The notes beneath the pieces are model-generated. The model had not been told where the DNA came from. It worked only from the letters and a program-made list of their open reading frames with translations, and made no database searches. From Tolypeutes matacus (Eukaryota; Chordata; Mammalia; Cingulata; Chlamyphoridae), in assembly GCA_026826555.1 (NCBI GenBank), contig JAKSZT010053928.1:3565733-3629732 (forward strand): 64,000 bases of DNA, in the 5' to 3' direction. Made by a program: the position numbers and the translations under genes. Positions 36,725-51,419 of the stretch are shown piece by piece (positions within the stretch are counted from its first letter, which is position 1; every line of letters begins with the position of its first letter).

Positions 36725-36811
36725 CAGGGAGTGGGTGTAGCTCAGTGGTTGAGCACCTGCTTCCCATGCAAGAGGTCCCAGGTTCAATCCCTGGGACCTC
36801 CTAAAAAAAAA
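36725..36811 (+). mobile_element. DAS-I-type SINE (in duplicated segment, copy 2)
   Basis: Counterpart of the SINE at 33875, at the same position in the duplicated segment and with the same TTATTTATTCCA flanks. Confidence 0.92.
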
Positions 36812-37059
36812 GGGGGGGTATTTATTCCAACATAACTTAAGGAGTTTATGGAATTCTGAATAGAAATCTTTATAACATTTGACTTAAAATAAAATGCATG
36901 TGAAATTTCTGATTAAGTAATGAATCTGGTAGATACTATAAATTTAACTATAAGCAGTACTAAAAAGGCAAGTGATCTGAGGGGCAATAGAATATAAATG
37001 ATCCAGAATGTATTTAAATTATAACTGTTCCAAATTGCATGTTAACAATAAGTAATATG

Positions 37060-37305
37060 AGAAGCAGGGTAGTCAATAGAAAAGATACAGAAGTTGAAGT
37101 CATGTAGACCTGGATTCACATCCTATTTTCACAACTTAATAGTTAGATGACCTTGGGCAAGGTACTTAACCTCTCTAAGATTCTGTTTCTTTATCTATTA
37201 AGTGAGAATTATAATGTCTACCTTATTGGTTGTTTTGACAATTAAACTACATCATACATGGAAAGCATTTACTAGTACAGTGCCATGCAGTTGTCATTTA
37301 ATGAA
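37060..37305 (+). mobile_element. MIR SINE
   Basis: GACCTTGGGCAAGGTACTTA, CTCTCTAAGATTCTGTTTC and TACAGTGCCATGCAGT are clear MIR segments. Confidence 0.85.
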
Positions 37306-38184
37306 TGGAAGCGGGCATCGCTGTTAAATGCATTGGAATATGTTCTCTTCTTAGCTCTAATGGAGAGAGATTAAAATTACAAATTATAATTTGGGTAATG
37401 AAGGTAGGAATAATTTTTGTATCAAGAGTGAGATGGATTTGCCCAAATCTGTAAATCTTCATGATATACCTTGTTATTGGAGATATCAGGAAAACTGTAT
37501 TGTCTTCTGCCTCAATGTTAACATTTTATAGAAATTGCAGGATTTTTCTAAACCTGAACCAGTGACCCTAACTGCCTAATAATTCATCCAGTTACTTTTC
37601 ACCTCCCCATGCCAGCTGGAACATTCCTTTGTGGTCTCTTTTTGGTTAATTAAAATGTTGACTTAGCTTAGTTTACGAGAGCAGTGTGTTCATGACTGAA
37701 TATTGCCATGATGTTACAAAAGGGGTAGCTCTGTACATTGCCTGGGGCCCTTCCAGTTTCCTAGAGGACACTCCTGGCATTCATGGTTGGAGATTTATTC
37801 ATTTGGCTTAAGTGTTGGTCTTATATTAAAATCCAGATACTCCTTGAAAAGAAAGTGCAACAGTCATTTGTACCTTAATGTGACTAAGTTAATAAAACCC
37901 TTTCTGTAAGCGGGATTTGATGGCAGGAAGGTAGAAAGAATGGGGATTACTCAGAGTTTGAGCACAACGGTTAGAATTGTGAGAATAGTATAAAGTAAAG
38001 ATTGCAGGGTGATGATGCTTATAATGTGTCCTTAAACCACCTGGGTGCAGTTTGACCTGAAGCTCACATTGTGTAGGCCAGTAGTTTTGGGCCTTTAATC
38101 TGTATCATAGTCACATTTTATACTAACCCTGCTCTGGAAATATAGGTCCTTAGATTCGAAAGGAAAGGAGAAGAAATGTCCATT

Positions 38185-38400
38185 CATTAATTACTTTCTG
38201 TGTGTCATGAATAATACTAAACACTTCCCACATATTATCTCATTTAATTCTCAGTAATTATATAATGTAAGTATTTTAAGCCATTTTACACATAAGGAAA
38301 AAAAGACAAATAGTAACTTGACTGAGGGCATGGCTTAGCTTGTAAATGACAGGGTTGAGATGAGCACTTTTGTCTGGGTCAAGAGCCCATGAGTTTCCTG
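38185..38400 (-). mobile_element. MIR SINE
   Basis: Complement of MIR: TATTATCTCATTTAATTCTC, CATTTTACACATAAGGAAA, and TTAGCTTGTAAATGACAGGG. Confidence 0.8.
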
Positions 38401-38939
38401 TTGTACTAAATATACTTGGTGAAAATGAAAGACTAGTTCAGCTCAAACCTAGTATTATTACTGGACAAACAATAGAGAAGTGGGGACAGTGGTGGAAATC
38501 TCTTTAGTTGAAAAACAATGAGTCTATTCCTTCCCAAGGACACCTGTTTCCCCCTTCTGTTCCTTATTCCTCATACCACCCCACCCCATTTTACCATTTT
38601 TATAGTCTATTCTCTATACTTAACAGATGTTATGGGCCAAGATACAAACAGAGAAGTTTCTGGAATCTGCCCATCCCCCAACCCTTTTCTCCAGACCAGT
38701 CACCCTCATTCAAATGAAACTACAGAAGTGACATTGGTATCAAGAATGGGCAGAGTCATGTCTGTCAGAACAGAAAGCTAAATATTGTTGGTGTTTCCAG
38801 CAAGAATAGCATTATGGCATATGTACCCTGTCAGTTTGGACCCCCCCACCCAGTTAAGCCATTTTCTTCTGTTTTATAGAGCCAAAATATGAGAGGGGCT
38901 ATATTTCTGGCACCTGTTTTTCTCCTACTCTGATTATAA

Positions 38940-39140
38940 AGTAGCAGAAAGAGCTGTCAGGCTTTGGAGACCAGAAGGCAGAGATTCAAATCTTGAGCTT
39001 TCTACTTCATGATTGTATGACCTTGAATAAGTTAGTCTGTGAGCTCCACTTTCTTCATCTTTAGAATGACCATCATCTAGCATACATCCCTGGATTGTTG
39101 TGAGCAATAACTAGGACAGTGAAGGTGGAGCTCAAGCAAT
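38940..39140 (+). mobile_element. MIR SINE
   Basis: GCAGAGATTCAAATCTTGAG, GTATGACCTTGAATAAGTTA and CACTTTCTTCATCTTTAGAA in order. Confidence 0.75.
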
Positions 39141-39424
39141 ACTCCCCACACCTTAATAACCTCATGATCTCTCTTCCTTTGCACTTTCCAATCTCTTCCC
39201 TGAACCGTGTTTCCCCAAATCATGTGGTTAAATGTCTTTTAGAAAATAAGATTAAAGCTAGATTTTGGGAAAGTGGGTAGAGACCATAATACAAAGAGAA
39301 CGGCAGGAGTATCCAGGCATGTTTGTGTGGTATAGACCAAAAGCAGATTTTAAACTCCTTGAATGCAGGGTTCTACTACATCTTATACGTCTGTAGCATA
39401 CCTGGTTACTAAAGATTGTAATGC

Positions 39425-39605
39425 TATCATTTGTTAAGCACTTACTGTCTGCAGTCTTTTCATCTTTTATGTATCATCTGTAGACTTACCAGTAATCTTT
39501 AAGACAGTTGATCCTTTTCACATTATGTAGATGAGGCAACTGAGTCACGTAGCAAATCTCCAAAAGCCAGGCATCTAGCCTCAGTGCCTCTGATTTCAAA
39601 CCCCA
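39425..39605 (-). mobile_element. MIR SINE fragment
   Basis: Complement of MIR: TTGTTAAGCACTTACTGTCT, ACATTATGTAGATGAGGCAA, then CTGAGTCACG. Confidence 0.65.
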
Positions 39606-39674
39606 TCTTTTTTATTATATTGCACTTCCCCATCCCAATAAAAATAGCTGCCTTCATTTGGTTTAGTTTTTTAA

Positions 39675-39800
39675 CCACACGTTTATTGAGCCTTTATTGT
39701 GCAAGCTACTGTGCAAGATTCAAGGTTTATACAAAGATGTATAAGACCCAGTTCTATAGAAACAGCTCCATAGATAACTCTGATATAAGGTAGAATATGC
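39675..39800 (+). mobile_element. L2/MIR-like old repeat fragment
   Basis: TTTATTGAGCCTTTATTGTG and TACAAAGATGTATAAGACCC resemble an old L2/MIR-related segment; weak. Confidence 0.4.
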
Positions 39801-40119
39801 TAGGCCCTCATAATTAAGGAACAAGTAAAGAAAAAGTTCTGGAGTTCACAGGAGAGCAAGAGCACATCCAGGTGGTACAAATCATCAAAGGCTTCACGAA
39901 GGGGAGGCATCATTGGAATTGAGTTTGGAAGGCTGTGTTTCCTACTGCACGCACTGCATGCTGACCCTGAGATCTTAGTTACGATTACTTTTTCTTGCCA
40001 TCTATTTCTACTCTGAAATGGAAGGAAGAAAATCAGCCATTAACAACTAGAGAAATCACCTTGAATAGAATCAGAGAGAAGAAAACTACCCTTAGACTAC
40101 ATAGTTTCCTCTCATTTTC

Positions 40120-40312
40120 TATCTCCACCAGCTACTAATTGTGATCCTGGGAAGTTATCTTCTATGGGCCCCAATTTTCTCTACTATAAAATGAGCATAA
40201 TATATGCCTCATAGATAGGGTTTTCCTATGGGTTTAATGGGATGCTATATGTAAAGTGCTTAGCTGGATGCCTGGAACATAAGTATTCAATAATCAATAA
40301 ATGATAGTCATA
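40120..40312 (+). mobile_element. MIR SINE
   Basis: CACCAGCTACTAATTGTGAT, TTTTCTCTACTATAAAATGA and TGTAAAGTGCTTAGC in MIR order. Confidence 0.8.
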
Positions 40313-42039
40313 AATCATAGATTTTATAACTGACTAGCTAAGTAGATAGATAAAGCCAGATAGATATAAGAATGAGTGATATACATTTGTCTGTAACATT
40401 GGAACATTGACATGGGTTCTGAAATTTAGAATGAAGATGGTGACTTGAAAGTTCTTCATCAAAATTAATGAAAAACGCAGTTGCTGCCATTTGAAGGCAT
40501 AACAGTAGACAAGCCCTCCGGCACTTGAGGATACCTAAGACCTTTATCATCCAATACTGTTACTTTCTTCTCCTCAGTGCCCTAGGTAGCTGCCCAAGTT
40601 GGAATTAAGTCGGAATTGATTAAGAAGAAACATTGCTCAGGAAATATAGTGTGACTCTGCAGAGCCTACAGTAGATTTTGCTTCTCAGTGACAAAATATT
40701 CGCTTTTACCAGGCAATGAATTTTGGGGATAACTCTACCATCAATATTGCTTATGCTTTGGTTGGATTTTAGTTGCTACATCTGAAAGACTGGGGATGAT
40801 CCATAACACAGGACCTTGATCAGAAATACTCAGGGGGAAAAATGCTATTTGTGTACTCAGGTTACATGGGTGATCGTTTTCTTTAATTTTGTAACTTGAT
40901 GTTAAACAATGAGAAAGAAAACAGTTTACCATTAAACTTTCCTTTGGAGTCTCTGGTTTCTTTCTGGTGTCTCCTCAGATATGGATAAATTTCACTGTAG
41001 GCTCTACAGGTCTGAAGAGTTGGTTGGCCTTTATATTTTTAGTCATCACATGATGAAATAGGTCTAAGCTGAAGAGTAATTTAGGTTAGGCAAGGAAACC
41101 TTTTTCAGTTGCATTTCCCCTTAGAATAGGAGCATTGTATATCCATAGTAATTATTTAGGGTATAAATTTGTGGAATTGAGACAACCACAAGATGTAAAT
41201 ATTAGCTTTTGCTTCTTATTTACTTAGAATGTTTTTAAAAGAATAAAGGGACTATACACTTAAACAAATAAAAATTAATTTGGGGATATTAAGAAAATCA
41301 GTCATTCAGTATTTCAAGTAATTAGCATGCTTTAAGGACTACTTTATGCTCTAATAAAACTAGGATATGTATGTGGCACATGCCCATCATCCCTATGGAT
41401 TATGAAGTCAGAGATAAATTATTTGTACTAGGCAAATGGCCTGAATTCATTTAAATATAAGAGTTTCAGAAATCTTTAAATGCAGTAGAGCATTAGGATC
41501 ATAATTGATTAAACTTACATTACTATAGCATGAGGAAAAGTAAGGCACATGGGAGTGATTAGGTAACAAAGGCAAAATGGGAAAATTTAATCTTCTTGTA
41601 GCTCTTCAATAAAAAGTATAGCTATGGCTCTTAAAGTCGAGCTAGGTTTGAGTCCCTTTCCTGCATCAGCAGACAAACATTAAGGCGCCTGTAAGCACAG
41701 TTACACTGTATCTGGGACCTGTGTAAATGAGGAATTAATGCCAACTGACTCTCAATGTGAATAAAGAATGTTGAGACTAGAGGATTAAAATAATGATTGC
41801 ATCTATTAAAGTGTAGACCCACAACAGAGCTACTCATGGTAGAGAGACCAGACTGACCACTCCAGGGTGCTAGCAGTGTTATATGCATGCTCCTTGTTCT
41901 GCACAAAAAGAGGATGCTGTTTTTCTTTTTTAAATCAAAATACTTAACCAGTTTTTACTCATCTTTAATAAAATAGAGGTTTTGTTTAGTAACCTCAATC
42001 CATAATGCACAGAGGATGTAGATCAGCTTTTCATAATTT

Positions 42040-43136
<1,097 letters not shown>

Positions 43137-45638
43137 TGAAATACATGATACTGAAGGAATGTCTTCTGGTGCCTTTTTAAACTAGGATGACTTGACTAAA
43201 ATGTTCTTGCTATTTAAGGAATGAAGATGTTTTAAGCCAGATTTTATTTAAGAAATAGCTGCATAAAGCTAATAGAAATCCACACATTTCCTCTAATGCT
43301 GTGTTAATATTCTGTTTAATCAATGTGTACTCACTAATAAAAGTCTTGACTTATGTTAGAAAGGTCTCATTTAATAATGATTTTGTTGTTATTTTTAATT
43401 GTGATGCAAATATGTCTAACTACCTTTGTTGGCTCTTTCCTTGAGAAGATTAAATCTTATCTCAAATCTTATCTCTGTTCGTTTCTGGTAAAAAGCTTGG
43501 GATATAAGAGGCATGTGCTGTGCATCTGGATTGAGCAGATGGTCTGTATTTCCCATAGTTTCTGTCTTTTCTCCTCTCTTAATGAATTGACCATGATGAA
43601 AGGAGGATGGCTGCCGTGGGACTGTTGATGCTGCTTACACCAGCAGCTTCTCTCCACTCTGCCAGTATTTGCTTTCACCTTTTTATTTTTTATTTTTTGG
43701 TAGTTTTTAATTATTGTGTTCATGTGTTTTATCAACTGTACTTCAATCTCTCTTTCATGATGATATGTGTATTGATTCAAGCTGCATAAAGAACTTACAT
43801 GTATTTCTAGCATGATATAAGGCCTTGAAATTCTATTCTTTGCAACCTAATTCTGAGAATATCCGTGTGAGGCTGTGCATCAGAAAAGCCAGTTCCACTT
43901 CATAGTTGGGTGCAGTGGCATTGCTACAGTAACTTCCCAGTAGTTATGCAACTTTATAATGAAGCTCTCGGAACATGAATATTTTTAGTTTAGACAAAAT
44001 ATCATTAGCTTTGCTGTTAGAAAGGGGGTATTTGGTTTCAAAAGGTGGTAAAGTGGGAACTCTGATCTTCCGTTTATTTAGTAATGTATTCAGCATCTCT
44101 TCAGCACGTAGTATGCACCAGGCTCCGTGGCAGGCAGTTTCATTCCAAGTGTGCAGTTCATGCTCATCTTCAATACCAGCATTTATTTTATTCAAATGCT
44201 AAGTATCAAACCCCCAATGTGTTTTATTTCTTTCTCTTTAAATATATTATAAGGACCTTATCCTCCCAACCAGTATCTTTGATTTAAAATGAAACTGATA
44301 GGATTCAGTAGAATAAACACCTCACTAGAAAACAGAGAAATCATATGTGCATCTAGTCTCAACTACTTCTTCCATTTATGAACATGAACAATACGTCCAA
44401 GTTCTAAGCTTCAGTTTCTACTTGTATGATACAAACCTGGTCTTACAGAATTTTTATCAGGAAAATTAACCCAAAGAAATCCTTCTGCAAATATAAAGTC
44501 ATGCACATGTTAGGGCACAGTAATAGCCATTCAGGTTCTTAATCAAGAAGCTGTATTCACACTGTTGGGTAATGACTGAGATTTAAAAATATATCTCCAA
44601 AGTATCCTCTGATTTGTTCAGCAGGAACAGATTGACCTACTAAGGATGCCGTTCTAGTCCTAAATCAAGTTCATTTTACTTGCTTTATAGCAATACTAAT
44701 TAAAAGCAAATGGTAGGTCTGTTCAAGGATTTGTACATACAAGCATATTTTCTAGGGTTGTTATTATTCTACCGTCCAGTTATTTCTCAGTTTTAACTTA
44801 AAACCTAGCTTTTACAAGCATATTCCATACAGCAAGAAAGTACTGACTGTGGAAACTTCTGCCTTGGTACCCAAACTGTTTTGAAGATATTTTTAAATAT
44901 TATATGTATAATATTTGTATGTATACATATATGTATGTATAAAGTGTTTCTTCCTTCTCTGGAGGTATAAACCAGTTTAAGCTTGCTCTTTTTTAAAAAA
45001 GCATTTATGCTCAGGAAAAAACTCACGTTAGTGAGTTGCATTTCGTATTTTTAGAGTTGTTCATAAGGTAGAAAGTCTCAGAATTTGACTCTTCCTATTA
45101 AAATTACTTTTTGTTATTTAAAAATATTTCTCTTGAATGGCATTATGAAAAAAGAGAAAAGAAAGGGGAAAACAGTCATACTTGCATTCTAAGAACATCC
45201 CAAAAGAATTCAAGACTCTGTGACAGGAGTTCTCTCCCACATCAGTGTTCACTGGCCCTGGTGGTAACATGTAAGTCTGCACAGTTCAGAGATTTAATGT
45301 GGGGGAAAAACCCTGAGTGTCTATATAACAATAATCACCCAAGTGGCCTTGCAGTTGACAGCTTTCCTTGTTGGTAAAGGGTGTTCTACCTAGCCCTGAG
45401 TACATTCACCCAAGCCTCATTTCAATGTGGTTTGCTCTTTTGAACTGTCTTGTTATATAATACTGCTCATGGTATTGAACAGCTACCAAATCTCTTATAC
45501 CTTTGGTAAAAGCATTCACCAGGATGAAAACCAAAATATCAACTAGACCTAACCCCAGACAAGTTACTGTTTTTTAAGATTTTTTTAAATAGAAAAAAAA
45601 AAGTAGGAAGGCTTCCCATTTTGTGTTATGTAACATGG

Positions 45639-45639
<1 letters not shown>

Positions 45640-45670
<31 letters not shown>
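45640..45670 (+). repeat. bare poly-T tract of 31
   Basis: Thirty-one T with no SINE or L1 body that I can recognise on either side. Confidence 0.9.
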
Positions 45671-45673
<3 letters not shown>

Positions 45674-46082
45674 ATTGTTACTTATAAGGATTGGGTAAAG
45701 AATGTATCACAAGAAAGACATGTCTCCTAGGAAGGTCATCATATTAGAGATGAATGCACCACATCCTTTAAAAATTTTTACCCTATAGTAAGTTAAAGCG
45801 AAAATATTTTTTAACAATTCCCTGAATCAACCTCTCGTTTTAAAAACTGCCCCAACACAAGCACAGACACACACGTACACGCACACACATGGCAGGGGCG
45901 GGGATCACTAATTCCTTGAGCAGACTTAAAAGCAACAAACAAAGAAGCAAGCAAAAAAAAAAACCCTTTCTAGCATTAAAACTAAGACACAGGCTTTCCC
46001 CCAGCATAGATGGCCTACTACATTCTGAGACTCTGGGGATAGAATGATAAATACGACACAGCTCTTGACCTATAGGAGCTTG

Positions 46083-46222
46083 CTTAGTACTTGTACGACC
46101 TTGGGCAAATTGCTTAATTTCTCTAAACCTCCGTTTCTTCTTCAGAAATGTTGAGTTAGAACAATGTCTCCCTGCTCAGTTCCTGATACGTAGTAGGCTC
46201 TCGGTATGTGGTAGCCACATTT
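46083..46222 (+). mobile_element. MIR SINE fragment
   Basis: GACCTTGGGCAAATTGCTTA and TCTCTAAACCTCCGTTTCTT followed by TACGTAGTAGGCTCTC. Confidence 0.8.
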
Positions 46223-46687
46223 TTTTTCCACATTACCCCAAAATGGGTATTTATGGGTGCTTTTTTTTTTTTCCCCTTAAATCTATACCAAGAAGTTTCT
46301 ATTTATAGGTTAATTTGAATTCTGTTTTTCTTGCCTAGTTGCAGAAGTCATGATGCAGTTAAGAACCTTGGCATGCCCGGGGAGAGGGGGTACTGAAGAA
46401 AGCTCTTGCTTCTTTCCTGGCTCTAAGTCAGAGTTAAATGTTATATAAGAGTAGTTACATTTTTCATGCACTACAGAATACAGTGAAATCCTTCACATTT
46501 CTTTTATTTCTTCCAAATTAAACTAGTAAATGTTTCATTTGGTATGTTGCTCTACAAAATAAAATCAAGATTAGATATAATATTACAATAATAATAACGG
46601 TGGTCTGACTACTTAGATGAAATAATTAAAAGAATTCAACTCTAAAAATGGCAGTGATTAGGTACTTTAATATTGAAGTTTAGTTCT

Positions 46688-47045
46688 TTTTTTTTTTTTT
46701 TTAAGTAAATCAGTGTTATTGATAGAATTAATAAAGCATGCAGTTTATCCCAAGTGTACAATCAGTGGTATTTGGTATAGTCACATAGTTATGTGTTCAT
46801 CACTTCAATCATTATTAAAGCATTTTCATTATTTCAATAATAATAATAAACAAAAACAGACAAACAAACAAAGAAAATTCCTCACCTCTCAATCTCTCTG
46901 TTTCCCCTGCTGTACATAGCTGCTATTTCTGGCTACTCTTACACAATTATTTATTTGTTTATTAAGCAGCTTTACCGAGTTATATTCACATACCATATGA
47001 TGTATACAAAGTGTATAATCAATGGCTTATTTTTAGCTGTTAAAA
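46688..47045 (-). mobile_element. old L1 3'-UTR fragments
   Basis: Poly-T at 46688-46702, then the complement of an L1 3' UTR (CCCAAGTGTACAATCAGTGG). A second similar phrase (CAAAGTGTATAATCAATGGC) lies near 47007, suggesting two pieces. Confidence 0.6.
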
Positions 47046-48252
47046 AGTTCTTTACTGTAAAATTGTAAAATAAATAGAAAAATAGATTGAAAGAAATTAG
47101 AAATTTTAAACAAGAGTACAAGGCCAGGTTAGATTTAATATAATTAATTATTTTAAAAAGATAGCATAGCAATAAACATTTATAAATGTAAATAATTCAA
47201 ATATAATAGAGATTAACTATCACGTAATCCTAATTTTTATATATAGCTCTAGCTTGGCCATAATAATCTATAAGAATGAAATAAATTATTGGTTTAGTTA
47301 TTTAATTTCCATTTAGGCTATAATTCTTTCTAGATAATCAAATTCCTATCTGGGAATTCTTCACATCTTATTGGAATGAATTACAGCAGATAACAATTTG
47401 ACAACTCGTAGTATGAGGCAGAAAAACTCAAAATCTTATTCAACAGTAGTCATGCTAATTCATTATTTTGGATAATTCATTTTTCTTTAACCGTTTCTTA
47501 TTCACTCTTTAATTAAAATAATCTCTCTAGTTCTTTTTTTAAGGTAGTCTCGAAAGAGTGAGTGTTTCAAATAGAGTTTCAGATATTTGTATTCTGCATA
47601 TAATGCAAAGATGCTAGATATTCTATTAATAGATTTAATGTTACCAAGATAATATACCAGCAATGAATCCTGAAATGCAAATTGAACATTAATTAAAATA
47701 ACACTATAACATGAACCTTATACTATTTCATAAAATTACTGGCTTAAGACCTACTGGGATAGAGTAATAGTGAACCTGTAAATCTCAGTCAACAGACCAA
47801 CAGACTATTTTTCTGTCTGATTAAATTGAAGAGAGCAGTGGCCTGCACTCCTGTTACTTCATTGATTCATATTTGAGAATAAATACAAAATGAACCAATA
47901 AATAAATAGGTTTAGTGTGAAATGTGGAATTAACCTATGTGACCTCTAAGCTCTCTTTACAGCTCTAAGGTTCTCTGTTTAAATTGTATTGAAAACCATT
48001 AGATTTATTAATATAATTTTTCCATTTATTAAAACATTATTAAAGCCTATAAAAGAACACATTTCCCATATGTTGATTTGAAAAAGAACTAAAATAAACC
48101 ATACATGAAAGAATATTTTTAAAACCTGGTTATAGTAACAGTCAGTAAAATGTCATATCCAAGGACTCTACCACCTCCTTTGCATCATCTCCACCAACCA
48201 TCACAACACTGCCTCCTCTCCCTTTTTTGCCCTTCCATTCTTCTTTCTTCCT

Positions 48253-48267
48253 CCCCCCCCCCCCCCC
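48253..48267 (+). repeat. poly-C tract of 15
   Basis: Fifteen C after a pyrimidine-rich stretch (48170-48252). Confidence 0.9.
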
Positions 48268-49319
48268 GCAATATCAAATAAGATTCCTGGTAGATGTGTT
48301 TGTCTAATGACTTAAATAAATGAGCACACAGTCTGTTGCTGCTGCTGTTTTGAACTACTCCTCATGACACTAAGACATTTCTAACTCAAAAATAAATCCT
48401 TCTAATGATCTTAAGACCCACCTGGTTACAATTTTCTATCTGATTCATCTTAATATTAAAATTAAATAAAACACAAGATATCATATTCTTTGATATTTGA
48501 CTGGAGAATCTCTATTCACATTTTTAAATGCTTGGAAATTTGAATACTCTTTTAAATTAATGTTATAAAAGAAGGTAAATGTGATTTGACAAAATGGAAG
48601 AGTCAAACTGGATGTCTCATTATTATGCTTCAGCAATCATGTCCCTCATCATTGCTTCTCTCATGGATATGAATTTGAATGTTTTTCTCCAAATCAGAGA
48701 TTAAATGGAATTATAATGTGTATGAATATATATGAATGTGGGTCAGTTGCAAGAGAAGACAAAAATGGCAAAGATCAGTGAAGAGTGTGGTTTATCTCTG
48801 CCTAGGGCTGATGGACAGAAACTAGGAGGTTGGACAAGATCATCTGTAAGGTCCTACAGGCATTGTATTTCTGTTGCTATTTTGTTTAATACTTATGAGA
48901 TGAAGGAACATCTAAAGCCTCATACTGCACTTCCATCCGGGCCTCTACCCTGTCCCTTGGCATTGCCCTCTTGACCTCACCCTTCCCTGCACCCCACCGC
49001 CTTCCTTCTCCTGGTTTGAAATGCTGTTGGGGAGACCAGTTATGATACCTCAAGTGTCAATCCAGTTCGTTAAGTTCGTTATAATTCAGAAAGAAAATTT
49101 TCACAGGTTCTTGTAGTTTGCACAAAGTTACTCATACGTCTTCATAGACATTTTATGAACTCAGGGGTTTAAGCTGCTATACTTAATTCAAGAGAAACCC
49201 ATAACAGAGTTGAAACCCATTAACAGTGTTGAAATATCTTGCCCACATTATTGCTGTAATCTAAGCAAAACTGTTGAGGCTTCCCTAGCATATTTGTGCT
49301 CCATTTCCCTATTTCATCC

Positions 49320-49460
49320 CTCAAGTATTTATGGAGCAATTATTTTGTGCATCCACTCTGCTAGACATGGAGAGGCATACAATAATATGTAATATATGAT
49401 CTCACCCTTCCCTGCACCCCACCCTGAGCTCAGGGTATTTACAAACTAACTGAAAACAAA
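49320..49460 (+). mobile_element. L2/MIR-like fragment with inserted patch
   Basis: TCTGCTAGACATGGAGAGGC resembles an old L2/MIR segment. It is interrupted at 49401 by a C-rich patch also found at 48976. Confidence 0.4.
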
Positions 49461-51419
49461 TGTCAGTATAATGAGAAGGACCATAAATGTAATATTATAT
49501 GTCATGTATGTATAATAATGTCATATTCTCCATGATTATCTATTCCATATACAAATATAAGGTTAAATGATTGAGATCTAGCAAAATATCTCTCCGTGGA
49601 ACAGTTTGACAGCCAGAAATGTCCATGCACATTTAGAATATTACAGAGTCTTTCTCACTGGGAGGCTAGTAGAGGAACTTATTGGGTATCCTGTTTCTTT
49701 TATGGGATTAAAACAAATAAACAAACAAAAACCTCAGGCCAACCTTTGAAATCAAGAGGTAGCATTGCCACTTTTAAACACGTTAAGAGGGAGGTAGCTT
49801 CCCTTCTTCCCTGAACCAATCCTGATTCTTACTCCTAACTAATATCCTAATTTGAGACCCTCTGGGAGACAGTTACATCCAATGTGATATTGATTATTTC
49901 CAGAATCTGTGTCCATTTGTTGACATACTGTTTCAGTAAATTTGGTGTGTCCAAATTTATTCCAAAGTAGAGAACCAAGCAAGCATGTGACACCAAACAC
50001 AATTACAAGCCAAGGATATCGTCCCATAGAAAGAATGCACACTAAAATAAGCCACTTCTTCTAGAATTCTTTTCTCTTAATACTTTTGTCACATAGTAAT
50101 CTAACATTCAAGGTTTGGTTTTTCCACATTTGGGGCATGTTGGTACTTTAAAGACAACTATTTGTAGTCATTTGTATCATGTATTCATTCTCCCCTTCCA
50201 TATTTAACTGATGATTGGGCCTTAATTCTGCTCTGCTTATTTTGTAACTAGTAGGATAAATACATATGTAATATTTTATATGTCTGTTTTTCAAAGCTTG
50301 ATTAATTGACAGTATTACTCTGTCTTAAACTTCATCTTCTTTGTGACCAACTATGTCAATATTTCCCAGAGGACAGAGTCTTATTTAGGAGTAAGGCTAT
50401 AATAAGATGGTCAAATCATGTGCCTGAAGAATATGTACATGTCATAACGTCTTACCTTAGTTACTGTCTATCTGTCCAATTCCCTCTATACCAGTAAACT
50501 TATTATCATCATTAGCAGCATTCTTTAAACACTCATTTGTTTATCCATCCTTTGTGCATGACACAAAAATATAATCATTGCTTTCATCAAAGAGCCCAAA
50601 GGAGGAAAGGGAGAAAGAGAGACATGTATATATACCAAAATAAGTGGAATATCAGCTTAGGAAAAGTTAAAAAGAGAGAGCAAGAGTAAGAGAGAGAGAA
50701 GTGAAAAGAAAAGAATATATACAGAATATTTATTTCACTCTTAAATATTTTACCATGGTAAAAGAACTACTGGTGTCTCAGAAATTGCTACAAATTATTT
50801 TTCCCATAAACACCATACCAATATATTTTTTTCAGGTTTCCCAATGCCTCTTCTTGAAATGTTCTTGTTTTAATATAGGAAAGCTAGACACAGAAGGGGC
50901 AATAGTCCAGCAATGTCCTACTTCTGAAGAACACTATGTCATCAACTGCTTATTTTCCATATTTTGATATATGTTGGGGAACTAAAATACAGTTATTTTC
51001 TAATGTGTAAACCAGACATAAAAATTAAAAAGAAAAAGTCCACTTTAGGTCATGGGAGCCAGAGTCTTCTTGACATATTAGATGACATCCTCCAGTTTGT
51101 TGTATTAGAGATGACATTTGGCTATCCATATGATTGGATTTGACCAAATCAGGCCTAAGTGTCATGTTCATTCTTTCTTTTTTTTCTAGCTCCCTTTGTT
51201 TGGAGCTCCAGCTCTTAAATGTGCCCTGATCACTACTTGCGTCTCCACCTCAAGCTTGCCTGAAGCTCTAGTTCATAAAGATATGGTCCATCTCTAGGCT
51301 TTGTTATTTGCTGTTATAGCTCATTACTCCCCACTTGTGTAGTATTGTTTCACTATATCTTCTTAACAAGTCCGTTTGGAACCCACAAGTGGTATTTACC
51401 ATTTAATGGAAGAGTTGGG

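Larger units (their letters stand above)
36108..36903 (+). repeat. local duplicated segment, copy 2 (split by L1)
   Basis: Second copy of the 33757-34038 segment. Homology runs to 36180, is interrupted by the L1 insert (36181-36663) and resumes at 36664 through ACTTAAAATAAAATGCAT. Confidence 0.88.

Noticed and set aside
43469..43813. 114-codon reverse open frame after the shared exon
   Set aside because: No recognisable domain, no splice or transcript support, overlaps plain intron.
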